A stretch of DNA of 64,000 bases from Geomonas azotofigens (GTDB taxonomy: Bacteria > Desulfobacterota > Desulfuromonadia > Geobacterales > Geobacteraceae). The translations under genes and the position numbers were made by a program. The stretch covers positions 964,532 through 1,028,531 of the forward strand of contig NZ_JAHLME010000003.1 in assembly GCF_018919395.1 (NCBI RefSeq), in the 5' to 3' direction. Position 1 is the stretch's first letter. Each line of letters opens with the position of its first letter. Below, piece by piece: positions 1-8,411 of this stretch. The notes beneath the pieces are model-generated. The model saw only the letters and a list, made by a program, of their open reading frames with translations. It searched no databases and was not told the DNA's origin.

Positions 1-1316
1 AACGGGATGCCCATCTTCTGGAACAGGTACTTCTCTTTGATGCCGGAGCCGACCAGGTCGGGACGCAGCTCGTCTACAAACTGCTCAAGCTCGTGCTCGG
101 AGGCGTCGTCGTAGATGACGGTGGCTTCCGGCATCTCCACCGAGGTCCTCTCGTAGTCGTCACCGTGGGCGAATTCGTAACCGGAACCGACCACCACCAT
201 CCCGAGGTCCGCGTAGGCGTTCACGGTGTGGCGGGGGCGCAGGCCACCGACGTAGAGCATCACCTTCTTACCCTCCAGACGCGGACGGTACTCGTCGATC
301 ACCGCCTGCATGATCGGGTCGTACTTGGCGATGGCCGCCTCCACCTTCTCCTTGATGGTGTCGTCGAAGTACTCGGCGATCTTCCTCAGGCTTTCGCGGA
401 TCTTGGTGGGGCCGAAGAAGTTGAATTCGAGCCAGGGGATGCCGTATTTTTCTTCCATCACGCGGCACATGTAGTTCATGGAGCGGTAGCAGTGGATCAG
501 GTTCAGCTTCACCTTGTGGGTCGCCGCGATCTTCTCCAGCTCGCCATCGCCGGTCCAGACCGCCTTGACGTTGAGACCTATTTCCTCAAGCAGAGGTTTA
601 ACGCTCCAGACGTCGCCGCCGATGTTGTAGTCGCCGATGAGGGCGATGTCGTACGGGGATTCCGGCTCGGCGAACTCGCGGGTGCCGATGATGTGGTCGC
701 GGATGGTGTCGTTGGAGATGTGGTGCCCAAGCGACTGCGACACGCCGCGGAAACCCTCGCAGTTGCAGGGGATGACCGGGATCTGCAGCTCCTCGGAGGC
801 GATCTTGGCTACCGAGTTGATGTCGTCGCCGATGAGGCCTACCGGGCATTCGGAGAGTACCGAGATCCCCTTGGCGAGCGGAAAGAGCTCGTGCGCCTCG
901 TTAAGAAGCGTCTTCAGCTTCTTGTCGCCCCCATAGACGATGTCCTTTTCCTGGAAGTCGGAGGTGAACTGCATTGCGAACTGGCTGACGCCGTTCACTC
1001 CGGTGACGAGGTTGCGACGTGTGCCCCAGGAGTACCAGCCGCAGCCGACCGGGCCGTGGGAGACGTGTACCATGTCGCGGATCGGCCCCCAGACCACCCC
1101 TTTGGCTCCTGCATAGGCGCAGCCGCGTGCGCTCATGATGCCGGGAACGGTCTTGCGGTTACTCTTGACGCAGGCCCCCTCCCCTTCGTTGGGAGCCAGG
1201 TGCGGCGCCCTCTTCTTCTTGGCCTTATCCGGATAAATCTCCATGGCGTGATCGATCATGGCCTGGGTAGATTCCTTGGTGATCCCTGCTACCTTCTTTA
1301 CGGGTGCTTCAGACAT
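1..1316 (-). CDS. nifD: nitrogenase molybdenum-iron protein alpha chain (partial, 3' end off the left edge)
   Basis: About 438 N-terminal residues are present; the reading frame is open to the window edge. The MoFe protein alpha chain carries the FeMo cofactor and shares the P-cluster with NifK, reducing N2 in the cytoplasm. P-cluster cysteine contexts are visible in [18 protein letters not shown] and [11 protein letters not shown], and the FeMo-cofactor cysteine lies in HCYRSMNY. The cofactor histidine region near the C terminus lies outside the window. The start ATG (1314-1316) follows an AAGGAG ribosome site, and the gene begins 48 bases after nifH, so the two are co-transcribed. nifK is expected next to the left but cannot be seen. 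Confidence 0.97.
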   Translation of the reverse strand, partial: MSEAPVKKVAGITKESTQAMIDHAMEIYPDKAKKKRAPHLAPNEGEGACVKSNRKTVPGIMSARGCAYAGAKGVVWGPIRDMVHVSHGPVGCGWYSWGTRRNLVTGVNGVSQFAMQFTSDFQEKDIVYGGDKKLKTLLNEAHELFPLAKGISVLSECPVGLIGDDINSVAKIASEELQIPVIPCNCEGFRGVSQSLGHHISNDTIRDHIIGTREFAEPESPYDIALIGDYNIGGDVWSVKPLLEEIGLNVKAVWTGDGELEKIAATHKVKLNLIHCYRSMNYMCRVMEEKYGIPWLEFNFFGPTKIRESLRKIAEYFDDTIKEKVEAAIAKYDPIMQAVIDEYRPRLEGKKVMLYVGGLRPRHTVNAYADLGMVVVGSGYEFAHGDDYERTSVEMPEATVIYDDASEHELEQFVDELRPDLVGSGIKEKYLFQKMGIP

Positions 1317-1364
1317 ATAAGGCTCCTTTTCAGGGGCGGCTGCCGATTCCGCCCCTGCAGAAAA

Positions 1365-2273
<909 letters not shown>

Positions 2274-2296
2274 CTACCGGTGAACGCTCGACCGAC

Positions 2297-2317
2297 TTCG
2301 TCAGCCATTCTGACGAA
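2297..2317 (-). promoter_or_regulatory. hairpin in the nifH leader downstream of the terminator
   Basis: On the minus strand a perfect 8-bp stem (TTCGTCAG / CTGACGAA) closes a five-base loop about 60 bases before the nifH start codon. There is no T run, so it is not a terminator. It could stabilise the nifH mRNA or separate processed products; that role is inference only. Confidence 0.5.
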
Positions 2318-2393
2318 CCCGCCGGTCTCGTCCGATCACCTCAGATGCGAAGGCGGCGCGGTGCCCTTTTGGTTTTCGAGGCCAATTCCAAAT

Positions 2394-2426
2394 AAAAAAG
2401 GCGCTCCGTACTGCTACGGTGGCGCC
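2394..2426 (-). terminator. intrinsic terminator inside the nifH leader
   Basis: Read on the minus strand, GGCGC and CCGTA pair with TACGG and GCGCC around a GCAG loop, followed directly by six T residues. The hairpin lies between the nifH sigma-54 promoter and the nifH start codon, so it would stop nifH transcription unless it is overcome. It would also end readthrough from nifV. Confidence 0.85.
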
Positions 2427-2466
2427 CTTGCCTTGTTGCTCTGGATGGAATACCTCGGTGTATCCC
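2421..2466 (-). promoter_or_regulatory. candidate ANTAR antitermination element (two hexaloop hairpins) in the nifH leader
   Basis: On the minus strand the first hairpin is a 7-bp stem GGGATAC / GTATTCC closing the hexaloop ACCGAG (2447-2466). After a 14-base linker, a short GGC/GCC stem closes the hexaloop AAGGGC (2421-2432). Both loops have A at position 1 and G at position 4, the published signature of ANTAR-domain RNA targets. The second hairpin uses the GCC that also begins the 5' arm of the terminator, so the two folds are mutually exclusive, which is the antitermination arrangement. The 3-bp second stem is weak and is the least certain part. Confidence 0.72.
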
Positions 2467-2488
2467 TATTCGGTTTTCATTCTACTCT

Positions 2489-2505
2489 AAGCAGCTACCG
2501 TGCCA
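2489..2505 (-). promoter_or_regulatory. sigma-54 (-24/-12) promoter of nifHD
   Basis: The minus strand reads TGGCACGGTAGCTGCT, with GG (2503-2504) and GC (2491-2492) separated by exactly 10 bases. It differs from the TGGCACG-N4-TTGCA consensus at only a few less conserved positions. The start site should fall near 2479, about 13 bases before the first leader hairpin. Confidence 0.88.
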
Positions 2506-2632
2506 ATTTGTAAGTTGCTGCTTTTCCGTTGTTATATCGTTTACGGAATCTGGTTTCTTTGCTGTGTCGGGCTATGCGTCGAGGCAGCTGCCTAACTTTT
2601 GTGCACCCAATCGGGCCGGTTTGGATCCCGGC

Positions 2633-3775
2633 TCATGCTGCCAGCGAGACGGTACGGGCGCGGTGCAGCTGGAGCAGGTCTTTCGGCGCCAGCGGTCCCT
2701 TGAGGCGCTGTGCGGTGCTCCTTACCAATTCCATCAGTTCCTGCGCCTCGTCGCGCGAGATCGGTATCCCAATCTGGCGGTAGCTCTCCACGATGCCATT
2801 GGTACCGGAATGCTTGCCGGCCACGATGTGCCTGGTGAGCCCTACCTCTTCAGGGGTGAAGACCTCGTAGTTGCGCGGGTCCTTCAGCACCCCGTCCGCG
2901 TGCAGCCCTGACTCGTGCGCGAACACCCTTTCCCCCACCACCGCCTTCCATGCCGGCACCTCGCGCTTGGAGGCGCGCCCGACCAGCTTGGAAACGGCGC
3001 GCAGGCGCCTGGTGTCGATGCCGACGTCGATGCCGCAGGCGATCTTGAGGGCCATGACCACCTCTTCGAGGGCCGCGTTGCCGGCGCGCTCTCCCAGACC
3101 ATTCACCGTCGTGCTGATGTAGCGCGCCCCTCCCCTCACCCCGGCCAGGGCGTTGGCGGTGGCGAGCCCCAGGTCGTTGTGGGTGTGCACCTCGATCTCC
3201 AGTTCCGGCACCGCCGCCTTCAGGCGCGCCACCTTTTCATACATGGCAAAGGGATCGAGGATGCCGAGCGTGTCACAGAACCGGAAACGGTCGGCGCCGC
3301 TATCGTGTGCGATCCGCATCAATTCGACCAGGAAGTCGCCGTCTGCGCGGCTGGCGTCCTCGCCCCCAACGCAGACGTACAGTCCCTTCGCCTTGGCGAA
3401 CCCCAGCGCGCGCTTCAGTTGTTCGCGCACCCACCCCCTGCTCTTGTTGATTTTGTGCTCGATCATGATGTCCGAAACGCTCAGCGAGATATCTACGGCC
3501 TCGATGCCGCAGGCGATGCTCGCCTCGATGTCCGTTATCACGGCGCGGTTCCAGGTGATGAGGCGTGCCGACAGCCCGAGGTCGACCAGGGCCCGGATCG
3601 ATTGGCGCTCCTCCTCACCCATGGCGGGGATGCCACACTCCAGCTCGTGCACGCCCATGTCATCCAGGTGCCTGGCGATGGCAATCTTTTCGCGTGCGCT
3701 GAAGACAACCCCTGCAGTCTGTTCGCCGTCGCGCAACGTGGTGTCGCCGATAAAAACCTTCTTTTGCTCACCCAT
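2633..3775 (-). CDS. nifV: homocitrate synthase
   Basis: 380 residues, typical for NifV. The enzyme condenses acetyl-CoA with 2-oxoglutarate to give (R)-homocitrate, the organic ligand of FeMo cofactor. The DRE-TIM metallolyase signature DTTLRDGEQ is at 11-19, and the metal-binding HTH (His197, His199) is in EVHTHNDLG. The C-terminal part (GLTRHIVAGKHSG) is also typical. Isopropylmalate synthase is the main alternative; the location next to nifHD and the single-domain length without a leucine-binding C-terminal domain favour NifV. A strong GGAGGGAGG ribosome site precedes ATG, and the gene has its own sigma-54 promoter. Confidence 0.93.
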   Translation of the reverse strand: MGEQKKVFIGDTTLRDGEQTAGVVFSAREKIAIARHLDDMGVHELECGIPAMGEEERQSIRALVDLGLSARLITWNRAVITDIEASIACGIEAVDISLSVSDIMIEHKINKSRGWVREQLKRALGFAKAKGLYVCVGGEDASRADGDFLVELMRIAHDSGADRFRFCDTLGILDPFAMYEKVARLKAAVPELEIEVHTHNDLGLATANALAGVRGGARYISTTVNGLGERAGNAALEEVVMALKIACGIDVGIDTRRLRAVSKLVGRASKREVPAWKAVVGERVFAHESGLHADGVLKDPRNYEVFTPEEVGLTRHIVAGKHSGTNGIVESYRQIGIPISRDEAQELMELVRSTAQRLKGPLAPKDLLQLHRARTVSLAA

Positions 3776-3787
3776 GTCGCCTCCCTC

Positions 3788-3832
3788 CGAAGCGGATGCT
3801 TCGTTAACAAAGCGCAGCGGGCGTCATTGCCC
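3788..3832 (-). promoter_or_regulatory. structured nifV leader (two short hairpins)
   Basis: On the minus strand GGGC-AATGAC-GCCC (3819-3832) has a hexaloop with A1 and G4, like a single ANTAR hairpin. CGAAGC-ATCC-GCTTCG (3788-3803) ends right at the GGAGG ribosome site. A GCTT/AAGC pairing between them competes with the second hairpin. No T run is present, so any control here would act on translation. The function is not established. Confidence 0.35.
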
Positions 3833-3857
3833 TGGAACTGCTTACGTAGCTGTAAAG

Positions 3858-3873
3858 AGCAGAAGCTGTGCCA
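3858..3873 (-). promoter_or_regulatory. sigma-54 (-24/-12) promoter of nifV
   Basis: The minus strand reads TGGCACAGCTTCTGCT, with GG (3871-3872) and GC (3859-3860) separated by 10 bases. It lies about 85 bases upstream of the nifV start codon, leaving a leader of roughly 70 bases. Confidence 0.85.
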
Positions 3874-4123
3874 GCGGGCGGGTAAAAATCGGTATACATA
3901 GCGCAGGAACACGTCAAGCCATAGACATCACAGGGGAAAATATCGTTCATGGTTGCGGATCGGCTTTAGGGGCGACTGCGAGGAGAGCGGTAAGGGGGCA
4001 AAACTGGCGCCTAAATATGTGGCACTGCGATCTCAAATTCCGCGCGCACATCACAGGGCTATCTCTAACCCCTGACCACGGCGGCTCGCGGGGAAATCAG
4101 ATCAAAGTGGTAGGGAACATTGC

Positions 4124-4147
4124 CCGGTACTAAACCGGTGTTTTTTT
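4124..4147 (+). terminator. terminator-like hairpin upstream of the chemoreceptor
   Basis: CCGGT / ACCGG pair around ACTAA, and a run of seven T residues follows two bases later. The stem is only 5 bp. No plus-strand gene lies upstream in the window, so it may insulate the promoter just downstream or end an unseen transcript. The rest of the nifV-receptor interval (about 460 bases) shows only the nifV promoter and leader and the receptor promoter. Confidence 0.4.
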
Positions 4148-4152
4148 ACTAC

Positions 4153-4179
4153 TAAAGTCGGGAAATGTATTACCGAAAA
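4153..4179 (+). promoter_or_regulatory. sigma-28 (FliA-type) promoter of the chemoreceptor
   Basis: TAAAGTCG (4153-4160) and ACCGAAAA (4172-4179) are separated by 11 bases and match the flagellar sigma-28 consensus TAAAGTTT-N11-GCCGATAA at most positions, including TAAAG and CCGA. It is about 60 bases before the receptor start codon. Confidence 0.68.
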
Positions 4180-4237
4180 GGGGTGAGCAATCAGAATCAT
4201 CTGTGGTCAATCAACCGCAAATTAAAGGAGTCGTAGA

Positions 4238-5737
4238 ATGTCTATTTCAAAAAGGTTGTTCCTAATGCTGTTCGTCTCGGTGTTCGCTATGGTGGGACTC
4301 ACGGTGTTCAACGAGTTCCAGTCGGAGCGTGTCTACAACGCTGCAAACTACGGGAATATCAACAGTGTCCCGAGTATCACCGTGTTAAACCGGGCTTCCA
4401 TCGCGATGCGCGACGTGCAGACGGAGACCTTGATCCACATTCTCAATACCGACGAATCCAAGATGGCGGAGTTGGACCGGTTGATCCAGGAAGGTAGGTC
4501 CGAGGTCGATAAGGCGCTAAAGGAGTACGAGGCGCTTCTATCTGACGACAAGGACCGGCAGCTTCTGGCCGATGACCGCGCCGCCACCGCGGAACTGTAC
4601 GCCATGTTGGACAAGGTACTTGGCCTGTCGCGTGCAAACAAGAACAGCGAGGCGAGGGAGGTGTTCACCTCGAACCGCGCCGTCTGCACCAAGGCCGACA
4701 ACGTATTTGCCGCGCACCTGAAGTACAACCTCGCGCTGTCGGACAAGGGGAGCAAAGAGGCCATCGCCATCAAGAAGTCATCTCTGGTATTGGCGGTCAC
4801 CTCTACCCTGGTCGTGGTGGCCATCGTCATCGCGGTGGCTCTCTTCATCATCCGCTCCGTGCGCGCGGTCGTCGGCGAGGTGATGAGCGCTGCGGATAAC
4901 GTTTCCTCCGGAAGTCAGCAGATGTCTCAAGGTGCTGAGGAGTTGTCCCAGGGGGCGACGGAGCAGGCTTCGGCAGCCGAGGAGGCGTCCTCAGCCATGG
5001 AGCAGATGTCGGCCAACGTGCGCCAGAACGCGGACAACGCCATGCAGACCGAGAAGATCGCCCTGAAAACGGCAGCCGACGCCAAGGAGAGCGGCGAGGC
5101 GGTGACCAAGACGGTGCAGGCCATGCGGGAGATCGCCGGAAAGATCTCCATTATCGAGGAGATCGCGCGCCAGACCAACCTGCTCGCCTTGAACGCGGCC
5201 ATCGAGGCAGCGCGAGCGGGGGAACACGGCAAGGGGTTCGCCGTCGTGGCAAGTGAGGTGAGAAAGCTCGCGGAGCGGTCCCAAAAGGCAGCCGCTGAGA
5301 TCTCCAACCTGTCTCAAGGGAGCGTGGAAGTGGCGGATAGGGCGGGAGAGATGCTGGCGCAGATGCTTCCGAACATCCAGAGGACCTCTGAACTGGTGCA
5401 GGAGATAACCGCCGCCTGCAAGGAGCAGGACACCGGCGTGCTGCAGATCAACCAGGCCATCCAGCAGCTCGACCAGGTGATCCAGCAGAACGCTTCCGCC
5501 GCCGAGGAAATGGCGAGCACCGCGGAGGAGCTCGCCAGCCAAGCCGAACAACTGCAAGGCGCCATTTCGCTGCTGACTGCGGGGGATAAGGGCGTGAACG
5601 TGACGGTACCTGAGCGCCGGTCCGCTGCCAAGCCGGTTCCGAGAAAGGTCACGCCGAAAAAACAAGACAGCCGTCTCACCTTCTCGGGAGCGGCACTGGA
5701 CCTCGAAGATCACGACGTGCGTTTCGAGAAATATTAG
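4238..5737 (+). CDS. methyl-accepting chemotaxis protein (4HB-type sensor)
   Basis: 499 residues. A first membrane segment lies at about 7-26, a four-helix-bundle-like periplasmic domain at about 30-180, and a second membrane segment at about 182-206. The long coiled-coil signalling domain has its conserved hairpin tip near 308-338 ([25 protein letters not shown]). No clear HAMP domain is seen between the second membrane helix and the signalling domain, and no C-terminal CheR-docking pentapeptide is present. It should pass ligand signals to CheA through CheW. The sigma-28-type promoter ties it to the motility regulon. An AAAGGAG ribosome site precedes ATG. The ligand cannot be predicted. Confidence 0.93.
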   Translation: MSISKRLFLMLFVSVFAMVGLTVFNEFQSERVYNAANYGNINSVPSITVLNRASIAMRDVQTETLIHILNTDESKMAELDRLIQEGRSEVDKALKEYEALLSDDKDRQLLADDRAATAELYAMLDKVLGLSRANKNSEAREVFTSNRAVCTKADNVFAAHLKYNLALSDKGSKEAIAIKKSSLVLAVTSTLVVVAIVIAVALFIIRSVRAVVGEVMSAADNVSSGSQQMSQGAEELSQGATEQASAAEEASSAMEQMSANVRQNADNAMQTEKIALKTAADAKESGEAVTKTVQAMREIAGKISIIEEIARQTNLLALNAAIEAARAGEHGKGFAVVASEVRKLAERSQKAAAEISNLSQGSVEVADRAGEMLAQMLPNIQRTSELVQEITAACKEQDTGVLQINQAIQQLDQVIQQNASAAEEMASTAEELASQAEQLQGAISLLTAGDKGVNVTVPERRSAAKPVPRKVTPKKQDSRLTFSGAALDLEDHDVRFEKY

Positions 5738-5759
5738 CAAATCACGTCCACCACTGATT

Positions 5760-5796
5760 CCGGCGCGCCTGCCCTTTGAACGGTCGGGCGCGCCGG
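5760..5796. repeat. inverted repeat downstream of the chemoreceptor
   Basis: Perfect 10-bp arms (CCGGCGCGCC / GGCGCGCCGG) enclose 17 bases, starting 22 bases after the receptor stop codon. There is no T run. It may act as a weak terminator or mRNA end. The rest of 5738-6035 shows no gene. Confidence 0.5.
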
Positions 5797-6035
5797 TACT
5801 TCCAGCGTTCCCGCCACACCGTACCGCCCGTCCTGTCGGTGAGCGAGGGGGCCCAATACACCAGGCATTTGCATACGGCGTCTGTCATCGTGTAGGCGCT
5901 TTTCCGACAAACTTCTCTTAATGTGATCCAAGATACATCTAAATCATCGAAACTACTGCAATCTGCCCTTAACTGGTGGATGCTTTCTGTCTCATGGTAT
6001 GGCGTACAACGTCATTGGCTGTAAAGGAGGACGTG

Positions 6036-6257
6036 ATGGCTTCCAAAGATCGCAGCGGCGGGGCCCGGTTGGATTCGGCTGATTTCTGTGTCCTGCAGGT
6101 GGAGCTTGCCAGCAAGGGGGCGATGGCGAACACCGCGCCCCAAACGCTCTTCGTGACGGTCGACAACCGCATGGAGACACTTACCTTCGTCCAGAGTAAC
6201 CTGGATCTCTGCGCGAAAAACATCCTCAAGCTGATCCGCGGCAAAGGCGACAAATAA
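6036..6257 (+). CDS. small conserved-looking protein of unknown function (73 aa)
   Basis: I do not recognise this family. The start is set at ATG 6036 because a perfect AAAGGAGG ribosome site precedes it; an upstream in-frame ATG has none. The protein (begins MASKDRSGG, ends RGKGDK) has no signal peptide or membrane segment and looks like one small soluble domain with alternating hydrophobic strands and a C-terminal helix (SNLDLCAKNILKLIRG). It stands alone between the chemoreceptor and a convergent membrane-protein gene, and its stop codon overlaps the terminator of that gene. Confidence 0.7.
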   Translation: MASKDRSGGARLDSADFCVLQVELASKGAMANTAPQTLFVTVDNRMETLTFVQSNLDLCAKNILKLIRGKGDK

Positions 6258-6285
6258 AAATCCCCGGGGAGCCTTACCCGGGGAT
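6256..6285 (-). terminator. intrinsic terminator of the DUF1499 gene
   Basis: ATCCCCGGG / CCCGGGGAT form a 9-bp stem (6260-6285). On the minus strand it is followed by TTTT, so it ends the DUF1499 transcript; on the plus strand the small gene stops right at its foot. Confidence 0.8.
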
Positions 6286-6334
6286 GAAAAGATCACACAG
6301 CCGCGTTCTCGCACCGCTGGTGCCGCGGCGCGCC

Positions 6335-7093
6335 TTACGTGTGGGGTGGCGCTATCTTCGCGAGGAAAGCGCGTACCCGTTTGGCGTTGGTGCCGAGGTC
6401 GGAGATGCCGACCCGCGACACGGAGCGGATGTCGAGCAGCGACCGGTCACCGGCGGGGACGATGCGGATCACGATGTCGTCTTTGAAGCCGAACCACCTG
6501 GTGGTGTCGGTCGCCTCGATGGTCCCTTCCGCCGGGCGCTCAGCCACGATATCCCACCCCAGATCCCTCGCCGTCAGCAGTGCCGTCTTGTAAGCCTCGT
6601 TCGCAGGGAGCGCCAAAACAACCGTCTTCACTTCCGGGTACGCCTTCATCTGCTGTGTGGCGACCTCCACCCCGCCATATCTCACTCCTGCACCGCGCTC
6701 CGTGCTGATAGCGACGAAACGCGGCGGGTTGTTGAGATCCGTGCTGATGTCATGGATGCGCGGATAGCTTTGCGCCTGTACCTTCCAGTACAGAGGTATC
6801 CCGAACGAGATCAGGGCGAGGACAAGGGCGACCAGCGACACCAAGATCCCCCTGAAGTCCCTTTTCCTGGCGGCGATCACGCTCGAGGCGAGCGCCACCA
6901 CGGCGCACCCTAGCCCGATGTATCCCGCCGCCTTGATCATGGCGAATCCGGTCCTGAAGCTCCAGGCGTGCAGCCTGGCGCCGGGGCCGGAGGAAAAAAG
7001 CAGCAACGCCGCGAAAACGGCACAGGCGACTGCGAAAAGCGGCAGCACCATGGCGGTGCTGCGGACGGAAGTCTTTCTCTCCTCCTGTTCCAT
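6335..7093 (-). CDS. DUF1499 family membrane protein
   Basis: 252 residues. The N-terminal half has three hydrophobic segments (about 15-35, 50-72 and 82-103). The C-terminal half is a DUF1499 domain beginning at the characteristic PRIHDISTDLNNPPRF and ending in a conserved RIVPAGDRSLLDIRS-type strand. DUF1499 proteins are widespread envelope-associated proteins with no established reaction. A GGGAGG ribosome site precedes ATG. It is followed by its own terminator, so it is probably monocistronic or the end of a short transcript. Confidence 0.82.
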   Translation of the reverse strand: MEQEERKTSVRSTAMVLPLFAVACAVFAALLLFSSGPGARLHAWSFRTGFAMIKAAGYIGLGCAVVALASSVIAARKRDFRGILVSLVALVLALISFGIPLYWKVQAQSYPRIHDISTDLNNPPRFVAISTERGAGVRYGGVEVATQQMKAYPEVKTVVLALPANEAYKTALLTARDLGWDIVAERPAEGTIEATDTTRWFGFKDDIVIRIVPAGDRSLLDIRSVSRVGISDLGTNAKRVRAFLAKIAPPHT

Positions 7094-7131
7094 GTCGCCT
7101 CCCTTCCCGGAGATGTTCTCCCCGGTTTAAT

Positions 7132-7170
7132 TCCCCCCTCACCCTCCCTGCCCGTCCGGGGCGGGAGAAG
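7132..7170. repeat. degenerate copy of the CCCTCTCCC-type palindromic intergenic repeat
   Basis: The gap between the DUF1499 and O-methyltransferase genes contains CCCTCACCCTCCCTGCCC followed by a GGGGCGGGAGA stretch. It resembles the better copies at 18993, 22531, 35338, 41595 and 57549, but is decayed. Confidence 0.4.
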
Positions 7171-7215
7171 CACCGCCCGTTTACTTCACGAGAGTACCCG
7201 CCCCGCAGCTGTACT

Positions 7216-8217
7216 TCAGGGCACGACCCCGACTATGACTCCGGCTCCGTTGGGCAATTCGATGGGAAGCCGCCTCACCTCGGTCGCCCCCGCCTTTTTC
7301 AGCATGTCGCACAGTTCGCCCTGGCTGTAGGCTTGCCCATCCGGCGTGCCGAGCAGCATGTTGAGCGAGAACAGCGCCGGGAATACGGGTGCGTCCTTCT
7401 TGTCGTCCAGGATGAACTCCTGGATCAGTATCAACCCTCCGTGTTCCAGGGCCGCCACGGCCTTTGTCAGCACCCTGGCGCAGGCATCGGGGCCGATACC
7501 GTGCAGCACGTGGGACAACCAGGCCACGTCGAACCCCTCGGGCAGGTCCTCCTGCTCGAAGTCGGCGGCGACAAAGCCGATACGGTCCGACAGCTCGAAA
7601 CGCGCCACGGTCTGCTCGGCGAAGCTCCTGGTGGTCGGGAGGTCGCAGATGACGGCATCGAGTTGCGGGTTATGCCGGCAAAAATGGATGGCGTAGGTGC
7701 CCGGTCCACCGCCCAGATCGAGCAAACGCCTGCGTCCCTGCAGGTCGATCTGGGGAACGATCTTCGGGGCCAGGATCATGGCCAGGTTGAACATCCCCAT
7801 CAGGAAGCTCTCGCGCGAGCTCTCGACGTCCTCGTGGGATACCCGCTCACGCACCGGTTGCCCGGTCTTGACCGCCTCGTCGAGGCGGCTCCAGCCGGCG
7901 ACCAGGTGATGGTGGTGCATGATGATGTGTCCCAGGTATTCGGGGGAGGTGCGGCTGAGGAACTTGGCGGAAAACGCTGTCGCGGAGTAGAGGCGGTCTT
8001 CCTTTTTCAGAAGGCCGAGAGCGGCGAGCGCGTCCAGCAGCATGGCGAGCCCGCGCGCGTCGCAGGTCAGCGCGCCGGCCAGTTCCACCACCGTCATCGG
8101 GGTCGAGGCAAGCGGGGTGAAGATGTCCAGTTTCACCCCGGCGTGCAGGGTGCAGGTGCTCCAGTATGATCCGGATAGTTCCAGAAGAGTTGCCGGCGTC
8201 CACTCTTTCAATTCCAC
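7216..8217 (-). CDS. SAM-dependent O-methyltransferase (plant-type O-MT / hydroxyindole O-methyltransferase family)
   Basis: 333 residues with a GTG start behind GGAGGG. The N-terminal winged-helix dimerisation domain (about 1-100, LTCDARGLAMLLDALAALGLL) is followed by a class I methyltransferase fold with the SAM motif LLDLGGGPGTYA near 165-176 and a catalytic-type histidine in WLSHVLHGIG. Family members methylate hydroxyl groups of small aromatic or polyketide-like substrates, and bacterial homologues occur in secondary metabolism. The neighbours give no pathway clue, so the substrate is unknown. The HHHH stretch near residue 100 is only a local oddity. Confidence 0.85.
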   Translation of the reverse strand: MELKEWTPATLLELSGSYWSTCTLHAGVKLDIFTPLASTPMTVVELAGALTCDARGLAMLLDALAALGLLKKEDRLYSATAFSAKFLSRTSPEYLGHIIMHHHHLVAGWSRLDEAVKTGQPVRERVSHEDVESSRESFLMGMFNLAMILAPKIVPQIDLQGRRRLLDLGGGPGTYAIHFCRHNPQLDAVICDLPTTRSFAEQTVARFELSDRIGFVAADFEQEDLPEGFDVAWLSHVLHGIGPDACARVLTKAVAALEHGGLILIQEFILDDKKDAPVFPALFSLNMLLGTPDGQAYSQGELCDMLKKAGATEVRRLPIELPNGAGVIVGVVP

Positions 8218-8350
8218 AATTCCCTCCCTCGAAGGTGTATCGGATATCCCCGATTCACATGAAATACAGCGATGCTGCTGAAATCATTAGACGGGGCAAG
8301 TCTACCCGGCCGTGTCATGGGCGTCAAGCCGCGTGAGCCGGGCAGCGGAC

Positions 8351-8383
8351 AAAAGAAGAGGGTGCACCCGTCGGCACACCCTC
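8351..8383 (-). terminator. intrinsic terminator of the nrfA-like gene
   Basis: GAGGGTG / CACCCTC (7 bp) pair around a 12-base loop and are followed on the minus strand by TTCTTTTG, about 30 bases past the stop codon of the cytochrome gene. Confidence 0.7.
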
Positions 8384-8411
8384 CCCTGACCTCCTTCCCG
8401 CCGTCTTGGGG

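Noticed and set aside
2400..2426. Reading the hairpin before nifH only as the terminator of nifV
   Set aside because: It lies downstream of the nifH sigma-54 promoter and overlaps an ANTAR-like hairpin, so a leader switch explains its position better, though it may also end nifV readthrough.
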